From Clostridiales bacterium (GTDB lineage: Bacteria; Bacillota; Clostridia; UBA8921), in the NCBI GenBank assembly GCA_003535395.1, contig DOHE01000143.1, positions 1-6,423 of the forward strand: 6,423 nt of DNA, given 5' to 3'. Under the pieces are notes generated by a model that searched no databases, had not been told where the DNA came from, and saw only the letters and a list, made by a program, of their open reading frames with translations. The first letter of the stretch is position 1, and every line of letters begins with the position of its first letter. The position numbers and the translations under genes were made by a program. Below are positions 1 to 5,501 of the stretch, in pieces.

Positions 1-45
1 CTGCATGTGCAAAAGGCCATCATGACGATGCTGATGGGGGATTGA
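1..45 (+). CDS. 3' end of an upstream gene, product unknown (partial)
   Basis: Frame 1 is open from the first base and ends at a TGA at 43-45, giving a C-terminal tail of 14 residues (LHVQKAIMTMLMGD). Its stop lies 1 nt before the GTG start of the next gene, the spacing expected of an operon partner. The tail is too short to assign a family. It could also be chance reading frame, since 14 codons is weak evidence, but the tight junction with a well-supported gene favours a real one. Confidence 0.5.
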   Translation: MHVQKAIMTMLMGD

Positions 46-46
46 C

Positions 47-577
47 GTGGATTATTCTTTTGTGATACGCAGGGCGGTGCCTGAGGATGCGCCGGCGGTC
101 CATGAGATTTTGCTGGATGCATTTATGCATTATCAAAGAGCATCCCATATCACCGGGCCAGTGGATGCACTGCAGGAAACTGTCGGGGACATAGAAGACG
201 ATATCCGCAACAAACATGTGTTTATCGCCTTGATCGACAGCCTGCCTGTGGGAACGATGCGGGTCGCCATCCGACAGGAGGACAGAGTTGCCTATATCAG
301 CCGTCTGGGAGTCAAAGCCGCCTATGCCAATCAGGGGATCGGCAAATCCATGATGAACCTGGTGGACAAACTCCTGATGGAACATCATGTTTCCCGGGTG
401 TTTCTGCATGCGGCAGCCCGCAACGGCGATCTGATCCGATTTTATTACGGCAGAGGATTTTACGTGGAATCTACAAGCCTTGACAGGGGATACACACGGG
501 CGCTGATGGTGAAGGACCTGCCGGAACCGAAGCCGGTTTTTGGGTTTGTGTCTGAAGAAGAAGGTGACGACCGATGA
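47..577 (+). CDS. GNAT-family N-acetyltransferase
   Basis: A 176-residue protein spanning one GNAT fold, probably cytosolic, transferring an acyl group from acyl-CoA to an unidentified amine. Seen: N-terminal strand and helix with IRRAVPEDAPAVHEIL (residues 7-22), the central strands with VGTMRV (68-73), and the acyl-CoA pyrophosphate loop in YISRLGVKAAYANQGIGKSM (83-102), where QGIG at 96-99 matches the motif A glycine pattern. The typical C-terminal FYYGRGF is at 132-138. Length is normal for a single-domain member. The GTG start is chosen because GGGGG at 36-40 sits 6 nt upstream and the next in-frame Met (residue 26) would cut the fold. Its stop overlaps the next start (ATGA), so translation is probably coupled to the DUF362 gene. 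The substrate cannot be inferred; small-molecule or protein acetylation are both possible. Confidence 0.9.
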   Translation: MDYSFVIRRAVPEDAPAVHEILLDAFMHYQRASHITGPVDALQETVGDIEDDIRNKHVFIALIDSLPVGTMRVAIRQEDRVAYISRLGVKAAYANQGIGKSMMNLVDKLLMEHHVSRVFLHAAARNGDLIRFYYGRGFYVESTSLDRGYTRALMVKDLPEPKPVFGFVSEEEGDDR

Positions 578-1746
578 CTGATGGTCCTGTGTCCCTGATC
601 GAATGCCGGGATTACGACCCGAAGCAGATCGATGCGGCACTTTCGCAGCTGCTGGCTCCTCTTGGGGGAATGAAAGCATTCGTGCGGCCCGGGGAACGGA
701 TCCTGATCAAACCGAACCTGCTTATGGGGATGCCGCCGGAACGGGCTGTATCCACTCATCCCGAAATCATCCGGGCTGTGGCGGCTGAGGTTCTGAGAGC
801 CGGAGGCAGACCGGTGATCGCTGACAGTCCGGGAGGAATTACCCGGCCCGGACAGCTGGATCATGTGTACCGTATCAGCGGTATGGCAGAAGCAGCCCGC
901 CGGGCTTCCCTGGAAGGGGAAGGCGAGGTGGTGTTGGACAGGGGTGGAAAAAACGGAGAACATTTTTTCCCGGAAGGCCGGATCATTCGGACCGCTCCGG
1001 TGATCCGGGCTTTTTTGGATGCAGACAGGGTGATCAATGTCTGCAAGCTCAAGACTCATGTCATGATGCATCTTACCGGCGCAGTAAAGAACCTGTTCGG
1101 GGTCGTGGCCGGCAGGGCAAAGGTGGATTTTCACCTGCGTTTCCGTAATTACGATATTTTTGCAGGTGCCCTTCTGGACATCAGTCAAATGGTGCATCCG
1201 GTTTTGAATATCATGGATGCAGTCGTAGGCATGGAAGGGATGGGGCCTTCCAACGGCAAACCGCGGCAGACAGGTTTTCTGCTGGCGTCTCCCGATGCCT
1301 GCGCCCTGGATCTGGCTGCTGCATATCTTGTCGGCATGAGGCCGGAAGAGGTTCCTACGCTCCGTGTCGCGCATGACCGGGGGCTGGCACCCATGGATCC
1401 ATCCCGGCTCCGGATTGTGGGAGGATCGCTGAAGGATCATGTGGTGAAGGATTATAAGAAGCCTGCGCGCATTTTCCAGGTGGAAGGGTATGACCGGTAC
1501 CTTCCCGGGTTTATGAAAGGCCTGTTACGGTTTGTTCAGCCCAGGCCGGCGGTATACAGGCAAAATTGCCGAAAATGCGGGGATTGTGTGCGAAGCTGTC
1601 CTCCCCAGGCCATGGATATGGGAAAACAGGGCCCGGATATCCGCTATGACGCGTGCATCCGGTGTTACTGCTGTCAGGAACTTTGCAAATACGACGCGAT
1701 CCGGATCCACCAGCCTGTCCTGGCACGGCGGATCCTGCGCCGTTAA
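574..1746 (+). CDS. DUF362 domain protein with C-terminal two-cluster 4Fe-4S ferredoxin domain
   Basis: A 390-residue protein, predicted cytosolic as no signal peptide or membrane segment is visible. The DUF362 domain covers about residues 35-245, with family-like stretches ILIKPNLLMG (from about 44), STHPEIIRAVAAEVLRAGG (from about 60) and VINVCKLKTHVMMHLTGAVKNLFG. After a linker comes a bacterial-type ferredoxin module with Cys332, 335, 338 and 342 followed by Pro343, and Cys361, 364, 367 and 371. Both are C-x2-C-x2-C-x3-C sets able to hold one [4Fe-4S] cluster each. The second set ends in Cys-Lys rather than the usual Cys-Pro and carries an extra Cys366. The DUF362 family is an iron-sulfur-associated group with poorly defined biochemistry, so an electron-transfer or cluster-dependent role is inference. 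AAGGTGA at 561-567 is the likely Shine-Dalgarno. The start overlaps the acetyltransferase stop by 4 nt. The gene ends 14 bp from the convergent DUF948-like gene. Confidence 0.9.
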   Translation: MTDGPVSLIECRDYDPKQIDAALSQLLAPLGGMKAFVRPGERILIKPNLLMGMPPERAVSTHPEIIRAVAAEVLRAGGRPVIADSPGGITRPGQLDHVYRISGMAEAARRASLEGEGEVVLDRGGKNGEHFFPEGRIIRTAPVIRAFLDADRVINVCKLKTHVMMHLTGAVKNLFGVVAGRAKVDFHLRFRNYDIFAGALLDISQMVHPVLNIMDAVVGMEGMGPSNGKPRQTGFLLASPDACALDLAAAYLVGMRPEEVPTLRVAHDRGLAPMDPSRLRIVGGSLKDHVVKDYKKPARIFQVEGYDRYLPGFMKGLLRFVQPRPAVYRQNCRKCGDCVRSCPPQAMDMGKQGPDIRYDACIRCYCCQELCKYDAIRIHQPVLARRILRR

Positions 1747-1760
1747 GCAGTCGATTCGTT

Positions 1761-2135
1761 TTAGTCTTCTCCTTTGGCTGAAAACAGGTTGATGACACTT
1801 TTGACCAGTTCCGCGATGGATCCCACCTGAGACAGAAAACTGGATTGTTCTGCCTGTCCGGTCAGGGCATCAGCAGCCCCGGATACGAGTGAATTGACAG
1901 AGGCTGCCACTTCTCCTGCATTTTCCGAAGCCTTGTCCACATGAGCGATGAGAGAAGGAAGGGATTTGATGACCTGGTCCACCCGGGGTGCCTGTTCCCG
2001 AAGAAAACCGTCCAGCCGGCGGGTCGCACGGATCGCTTTGAGTAGGAACAGGATCAGCAGTACCAGTACACCCGATGAAAGTAAAAAAAGGATCAGCATT
2101 CCCAGGTCTTTCAAAGAGATCAAGGTATCTCCCAT
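1761..2135 (-). CDS. DUF948 (YtxG-like) small membrane protein
   Basis: A 124-residue protein with a short N-terminus, one strongly hydrophobic segment at about residues 11-35, then a positively charged KAIRATRR and a soluble amphipathic tail predicted to be helical or coiled coil (about 45-118). The single anchor followed by heptad-like text (VDQVIKSLPSLIAHVDKAS, VAASVNSLVSG) fits the DUF948 family. In Bacillus subtilis YtxG of this family is encoded beside YtxH; here the YtxH-like gene is the upstream neighbour, which supports the call. Family resemblance is by eye and moderate. The start is preceded by AGGGGGT (complement of 2145-2151) with 9 nt spacing. A strong hairpin at 2163-2197 lies just upstream, so expression may be reduced relative to the first gene or driven by an unseen promoter. 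Topology is expected to be N-out or N-in single pass; function unknown, possibly envelope or stress related. Confidence 0.8.
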   Translation of the reverse strand: MGDTLISLKDLGMLILFLLSSGVLVLLILFLLKAIRATRRLDGFLREQAPRVDQVIKSLPSLIAHVDKASENAGEVAASVNSLVSGAADALTGQAEQSSFLSQVGSIAELVKSVINLFSAKGED

Positions 2136-2162
2136 TTAAATCATACCCCCTCGTGTCGGGAC

Positions 2163-2197
2163 ACAAAATCTCCGCAGCGCCAGGGCGGAGATTTTGT
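2163..2197 (-). terminator. 13-bp perfect hairpin between the YtxH-like and DUF948-like genes; likely terminator or attenuator
   Basis: ACAAAATCTCCGC at 2163-2175 and GCGGAGATTTTGT at 2185-2197 are perfect complements around a 9-nt loop. The stem has a GC-rich core flanked by A-run and T-run, so a transcript from either strand would end in a U-rich 3' arm. In the - strand direction it follows the YtxH-like stop by about 68 nt and precedes the DUF948-like Shine-Dalgarno by about 12 nt. This suggests a partial intrinsic terminator, or a processing or stability element, between the two genes. The U-run is short and interrupted (UUUUGUGU), so termination may be leaky. Confidence 0.7.
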
Positions 2198-2264
2198 TCC
2201 ATAGTTTGAATTTCCGGCGTTTCTCATCTGGTGACAGACATTGGCTGTCGACCCTTTCAGAGGA

Positions 2265-2576
2265 TCATTCCCCGGTGTTTGCAGCGGCATCGCCAGTAGC
2301 GGGAGCTTCAGTTTTTTCGGCACTTTTTGTGGCTTTGGCGGTTTTGACCCGGGTGGCAGCCTCTTCAAGTTTGCCCTTGACGGTGCTCAGTGCCTTTTTG
2401 GATGATTCAGCTATTTCCTTGCGGGTCTGCTTTCCGGCCTTGGGCGCCAGAAGCACCCCGGCTGCGGCTCCGATGGCTGCTCCGGCGGCAACGCCGGCCG
2501 CAACCGCTGCGGTTTTTTTCCTGGAATCCGCCTTTTTTCTTGCCCTTGCATTTTTTCCGATCAGATCTTCCAACAT
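2265..2576 (-). CDS. YtxH-like (general stress/YtxH family) small membrane protein
   Basis: A 103-residue protein. A basic N-terminus (residues 8-21, rich in Arg and Lys) precedes a Gly/Ala-rich hydrophobic segment at about 23-44, then LAPKAGKQTRKEIAE (43-57). This Gly/Ala helix followed by L-A-P-K-x-G-K-x-T-R-K-E is the hallmark of YtxH proteins. The rest is charged, helical and low-complexity, ending in an Ala/Thr/Glu tail. The ATG at 2576 is chosen because GGGAGGTG lies 6 nt upstream. A longer reading from 2618 would add 14 residues but has no ribosome site and would start only about 8 nt after the predicted transcript start. It is first of two - strand genes and has its own consensus-like promoter. 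In Bacillus ytxGH belongs to stress or transition-phase regulons; whether that holds here is unknown, as the visible promoter looks like the housekeeping type. Molecular function is not established. Confidence 0.88.
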   Translation of the reverse strand: MLEDLIGKNARARKKADSRKKTAAVAAGVAAGAAIGAAAGVLLAPKAGKQTRKEIAESSKKALSTVKGKLEEAATRVKTAKATKSAEKTEAPATGDAAANTGE

Positions 2577-2601
2577 GAAACACACCTCCCTGTGAATGAG
2601 G

Positions 2602-2620
2602 GGATGCAGGATGTGCATCC
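2602..2620 (-). promoter_or_regulatory. 7-bp inverted repeat in the YtxH-like leader
   Basis: GGATGCA (2602-2608) and TGCATCC (2614-2620) are perfect complements around a 5-nt loop. The hairpin would form about 6 nt from the predicted 5' end of the YtxH-like mRNA, and 11 nt upstream of the Shine-Dalgarno. It could be a 5' stabilising stem or an operator immediately downstream of the start point. With a 7-bp stem it could also be chance. Confidence 0.4.
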
Positions 2621-2632
2621 GCTGTTGGATAT

Positions 2633-2661
2633 ATTATACAACATTCGCCTGAAAAATACAA
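2633..2661 (-). promoter_or_regulatory. Sigma-A-type promoter of the YtxH-like gene
   Basis: On the - strand TTGTAT (2661-2656) is separated by 17 bp from a perfect TATAAT (2638-2633). The -10 is preceded by TTG, and A/T-rich repeat DNA lies upstream of the -35. Transcription would begin near 2626, leaving a leader of about 50 nt with a hairpin and a good Shine-Dalgarno. The -35 matches the consensus only in TTG, so the upstream tracts may matter. Confidence 0.7.
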
Positions 2662-2669
2662 ATTCTGCA

Positions 2670-2715
2670 ATTCAAAAACGATTCAAAAACGATTCAAAAA
2701 CGCAATTCAAAAAGG
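2670..2715. repeat. Tandem 11-bp repeats with helically phased A-tracts between divergent promoters
   Basis: Three exact copies of ATTCAAAAACG (2670-2680, 2681-2691, 2692-2702) are followed after 2 nt by a fourth, ATTCAAAAAGG (2705-2715). The A5 tracts begin at 2674, 2685, 2696 and 2709, and another A5 begins at 2652, two turns before the first. Spacing of 11, 11 and 13 bp is close to one helical turn, the arrangement known to give intrinsic DNA bending. The array fills most of the 56 bp between the two -35 boxes, ending 2 bp from the forward one. It may act as an UP-like element, a curved spacer, or repeated sites for a regulator shared by both promoters. Confidence 0.85.
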
Positions 2716-2717
2716 AG

Positions 2718-2746
2718 TTGTATGCCGTCGCCGCCTGATGTATAAT
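2718..2746 (+). promoter_or_regulatory. Sigma-A-type promoter of the aldo/keto reductase-ABC exporter unit
   Basis: TTGTAT (2718-2723), a 17-bp spacer, and a perfect TATAAT (2741-2746). These are the same two hexamers and spacing as the divergent promoter. The expected start point is near 2753, giving a leader of only about 20 nt that contains GGGAGGG at 2758-2764. The phased A-tracts end directly upstream of the -35, in the position of an UP element. This promoter placement argues against starting the reductase at the ATG at 2745. Confidence 0.7.
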
Positions 2747-2771
2747 GCCCCGTGAACGGGAGGGATGCTCC

Positions 2772-3626
2772 ATGCAAAAACGGCGGTACGGTTCTACGGA
2801 TGAACTGCTTTCCATCATCGGATTCGGCGGGATCGTGGTTTCAAACGTAACAGATGCAGATGCGGAAAGGTATGTATCGGAAGCACTGGATGCCGGCGTC
2901 AATTATTTTGATGTGGCACCCACGTATGCAAATGCACAGCAGAAACTTGGCACGGCGCTCAAAGGCCGCAGAGACAAGGTTTTCCTGGCCTGCAAGACAG
3001 AAAAGCGCGATGCAGCACAGGCGACAAAGGCTCTGGAGGAATCACTTGAATGTCTGGGCACGGAAACGCTGGATCTGTACCAGTTTCATTCTGTTTCCAC
3101 CCTTGCGGATGTCGACCGGATCTTTGCCCCAGGAGGCGCCATGCAGGTGATGGAAAAAGCCCGGAGAGATGGAAAAATCAAGTATATCGGGTTTTCCTCC
3201 CATCTGGAGGAGGCAGCCCTTCGAATGCTGGATCTTTTTGCTTTTGATTCCCTGATTTTTCCTGTCAACTGGCTGGCGATGCACCGGACCGGAATGGGGG
3301 AAAGGATCCTTAAGAAGGCAGTCGGCCGGGGGATCGCGGTCACGGCCATCAAGGCCATGGCCTGGACCTTGTGGCCCGCTTCCCTGCCCAGGGAAGAGAG
3401 ACCCTATCCCAAATGCTGGTATAAGCCGCTGGATGACGAGAACCTGGCAGACATGGCGCTTCGGTATACATTGTCCAAACCGGTGATGTCAGCCATTCCT
3501 CCCGGAGATATCCGGCTGTTCAGGCAGGCATTGAAGACGGCGGCGGATATGAAACCACTGACCCAGACTGAACTGGCTCTGCTGAAACAGGCGTCCCAGG
3601 AGGAACAACCCATATTCCCGGCGTGA
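2772..3626 (+). CDS. Aldo/keto reductase family oxidoreductase
   Basis: A 284-residue cytosolic (beta/alpha)8-barrel enzyme expected to reduce an aldehyde or ketone with NAD(P)H; the substrate is unknown. The catalytic tetrad is visible: Asp47 and Tyr52 in NYFDVAPTY, Lys75 in LACKTEK, and His106 in LYQFHS. Later barrel strands include KIKYIGFSSH and a C-terminal MSAIPPG typical of the family's cofactor-side loop. Length is near the family norm. The start is the ATG at 2772, with GGGAGGG and a 7-nt spacer upstream. The in-frame ATG at 2745 would add nine residues (MPREREGCS), but overlaps the -10 box and lacks a suitable ribosome site. The stop is inside the first copy of a 32-bp tandem duplication, 45 nt before the ABC gene. 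No terminator is seen between them, so co-transcription is likely; a functional relation to the exporter is unproven. Confidence 0.92.
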   Translation: MQKRRYGSTDELLSIIGFGGIVVSNVTDADAERYVSEALDAGVNYFDVAPTYANAQQKLGTALKGRRDKVFLACKTEKRDAAQATKALEESLECLGTETLDLYQFHSVSTLADVDRIFAPGGAMQVMEKARRDGKIKYIGFSSHLEEAALRMLDLFAFDSLIFPVNWLAMHRTGMGERILKKAVGRGIAVTAIKAMAWTLWPASLPREERPYPKCWYKPLDDENLADMALRYTLSKPVMSAIPPGDIRLFRQALKTAADMKPLTQTELALLKQASQEEQPIFPA

Positions 3627-3673
3627 CATAAGCAAATCATTCCATATTCCCGGCGTGACAGGAGCATATCATT
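3610..3673. repeat. 32-bp tandem duplication across the reductase stop and the ABC gene ribosome site
   Basis: The segment 3610-3641 is repeated directly as 3642-3673 with three mismatches (TAAGCAA against GGAGCAT within the unit). The first 19 bases of each unit, beginning CCATATTCCCGG, are identical. The first copy holds the last codons and TGA stop of the reductase; the second holds AGGAG (3660-3664) and ends in the first two bases of the TTG start. In the first copy the AGGAG position reads ATAAG, so only the second copy keeps a working Shine-Dalgarno. A duplication of an ancestral 13-nt junction would explain the present 45-nt gap. Confidence 0.9.
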
Positions 3674-5501
3674 GAGAGTTTTTCGCTGGCTTTGGCCCTA
3701 CATACGTCCATACCGTTTCACCATCCTTCTTGGTCTTTTGTTTCTGGCGGTCCTGGACACGATCTTTATCACATGGCCGTACTTTACCGGCGGGATCGTA
3801 GACCAGGTCATCCATGGCGGTTATCAGAGACTGGGATATCCGGATCGGATGTCGCTGCTTACGTTATATCTTCTGGGCATGTTCGGTGTGATCATCCTGA
3901 AATCCATTTCACGTTATACTTACCATATTTCAATGGAAAAGGCATCGGTCAGCATATTGGCGGATATCAAAAACGACCTGTATGCCCATATGCAGAAACT
4001 GGATTTCCGGTTTTTTGACAATAACCGGACCGGAGATGTCATGACCCGGATGAGCAGCGATATGGAGATGATCCGGCATTTTATCGCATGGATCCTGCCC
4101 ATGACTCTGGAAAATACGTTTATCTTTGCAGGGGCGATCCTGATCCTCATGTTGAACCAGCCGATCCTGACTCTGGCCCTCCTGGCGGTCACACCGCTCA
4201 TTGCCCTGCTGGCATTCCGCCTTTCCCGGCTGGTCAAGCCCATTTACCTGGCCATACGGGAAGCTTACTCCAGTTTAAATACGGTGGTCCAGGAAAATAT
4301 CAGCGGCAACCGCGTAGTGAAAGCTTTTGCCCGGGAATCCCATGAGATGGGAAAGTTGACGGAGGTCAATGAAAATTACAGGAATGAAAGCCTCAAGGCA
4401 TCGCGGGTATGGGCAAAATTTCTTCCGCAGCTGGATGTGCTTTCCGGAGCCATGACCATCATCATCGTTATACTGGGAGGCTGGATGGTGATCCAGGGGA
4501 AAATCACCGTAGGCCAGTTGGTGGTTTTCAACGGACTGATCTGGATGATCAGCAATCCCATGCGGGTGCTGGGGAACATCGTCAACGATACGCAACGGTT
4601 TTTTGCTTCCACAGAAAAGGTGCTTTGGCTGGTGGATGCTGAATCCGGAATCGGGGAAAACAGCCGGGTCCGACCGGAAGAAACCGGACAGGATCCCGTC
4701 TCCGTCCGCGGCGAGGTGGAATTTGTTCATGTCAATTTTAAATACCGGGGGGAACCGGTGTTGTCTGATATCAGTTTCAAGGTCTCTCCGGGCGAACAGG
4801 TGTGCATCATGGGGCCTACGGGATCAGGCAAGTCGACTCTGGTCAGCCTCATCGGCCGGTATCATGACTGCAGTTCCGGCCAGGTGCTCGTAGACGGACG
4901 GGATGTCAGAAAATATGACCTGAGGCGACTGCGTTCCGCTGTCTCCATGGCCATGCAGGACGTGTTCCTGTTTTCGGATACTATTGAAGGAAACATTACT
5001 TACAGCATGCCGGATGCACCGGACGATGAGGTGAAGGAAGCGGCAGAAGTGGCTAAGGCCGATGAATTTATCTGCAGGATGGAAGAGGGATATGACACCA
5101 TTATCGGGGAGAGGGGTGTAGGCCTTTCCGGCGGGCAGCGCCAGCGGGTCGCCCTGGCCAGAGCGCTGATCCGGCAGTCCCCCATCCTGATCCTGGACGA
5201 TACCACATCCAGCCTGGATATCGAAACCGAATACAGCATCCATGCGGCCATGCAGCGGCGATATGCAGACAGGACCACGTTCATGATCACGCATCGTGTA
5301 TCTCAGGCAAGCCGGGCTGACCGGATCATCGTGATGATGGACGGCCGGATCGCTGAAATGGGCAACCATTGCAGTCTTCTCGCCCGGAAAGGATATTATT
5401 ACGAAATTTTCCGGCAGCAGTACGATGACTACGATGAGATCATGGAGATTTTGGGATCGGAAGGAGAGGGGGAGACAGCCCATGGCCAGAAACAAGTATG
5501 A
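3672..5501 (+). CDS. ABC exporter half-transporter (permease-ATPase fusion), degenerate-site subunit of a heterodimer
   Basis: A 609-residue inner-membrane protein of the multidrug/lipid exporter class. Membrane helices lie at about 16-38, 61-80, 136-158, 161-184, 255-275 and 282-302. The nucleotide-binding domain spans about 347-580, with Walker A GPTGSGKST (381-389, Lys387), Q-loop Gln429, signature LSGGQRQR (from 485), Walker B ILILDD with Asp509, D-loop SSLD ending at 516, and H-loop His541. Residue 510, normally the catalytic Glu, is Asp, as in the weak-site subunit of heterodimers such as BmrC or TM287. The following overlapping gene is the natural partner. The start is TTG at 3672, with AGGAG 7 nt upstream; the first later Met in the protein (Met60) would remove the first helix. 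Substrate may be a drug, lipid or peptide and cannot be told from this sequence. The 20-nt overlap with the next gene suggests coupled, equimolar synthesis. Confidence 0.95.
   Translation: MRVFRWLWPYIRPYRFTILLGLLFLAVLDTIFITWPYFTGGIVDQVIHGGYQRLGYPDRMSLLTLYLLGMFGVIILKSISRYTYHISMEKASVSILADIKNDLYAHMQKLDFRFFDNNRTGDVMTRMSSDMEMIRHFIAWILPMTLENTFIFAGAILILMLNQPILTLALLAVTPLIALLAFRLSRLVKPIYLAIREAYSSLNTVVQENISGNRVVKAFARESHEMGKLTEVNENYRNESLKASRVWAKFLPQLDVLSGAMTIIIVILGGWMVIQGKITVGQLVVFNGLIWMISNPMRVLGNIVNDTQRFFASTEKVLWLVDAESGIGENSRVRPEETGQDPVSVRGEVEFVHVNFKYRGEPVLSDISFKVSPGEQVCIMGPTGSGKSTLVSLIGRYHDCSSGQVLVDGRDVRKYDLRRLRSAVSMAMQDVFLFSDTIEGNITYSMPDAPDDEVKEAAEVAKADEFICRMEEGYDTIIGERGVGLSGGQRQRVALARALIRQSPILILDDTTSSLDIETEYSIHAAMQRRYADRTTFMITHRVSQASRADRIIVMMDGRIAEMGNHCSLLARKGYYYEIFRQQYDDYDEIMEILGSEGEGETAHGQKQV

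Noticed and set aside
460..1440. Long - strand open frame of 326 codons opposite the acetyltransferase and DUF362 genes (also a 219-codon one at 20-679).
   Set aside because: The + strand genes show clear family motifs, ribosome sites and tight junctions. The - strand translations are rich in His, Pro, Arg and Ser with no recognisable domain, as expected for shadows of coding sequence.
1725..1743. Hairpin ACGGCG / CGCCGT at the end of the DUF362 gene as a terminator.
   Set aside because: The stem is only 6 bp, lies inside the coding region and is not followed directly by a T-run. The convergent junction has no convincing intrinsic terminator.
2133..2144. A two-codon frame (ATG ATT TAA) directly before the DUF948-like ATG on the - strand as a minimal upstream ORF.
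   Set aside because: It sits only 1-2 nt from the Shine-Dalgarno, too close for initiation, and is easily explained by chance.
2233..2249. Inverted repeat GACAG / CTGTC downstream of the YtxH-like gene as an operator or terminator.
   Set aside because: Only 5 bp with a 7-nt spacer and no T-run; the stronger hairpin at 2163-2197 better explains the region.
2722..2745. A seven-codon open frame (MPSPPDV, stop) after AAGGAG, whose TAA overlaps the ATG at 2745, looking like a leader peptide coupled to the reductase.
   Set aside because: It lies within the predicted -35 to -10 region, upstream of the expected transcript start near 2753, and the reductase has a better ribosome site for the ATG at 2772. 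It would matter only if transcription starts further upstream.
3352..3363. 12-bp palindrome AGGCCATGGCCT within the reductase gene.
   Set aside because: It has no loop, is isolated inside coding sequence and fits ordinary codon use for Lys-Ala-Met-Ala; no sign of function.
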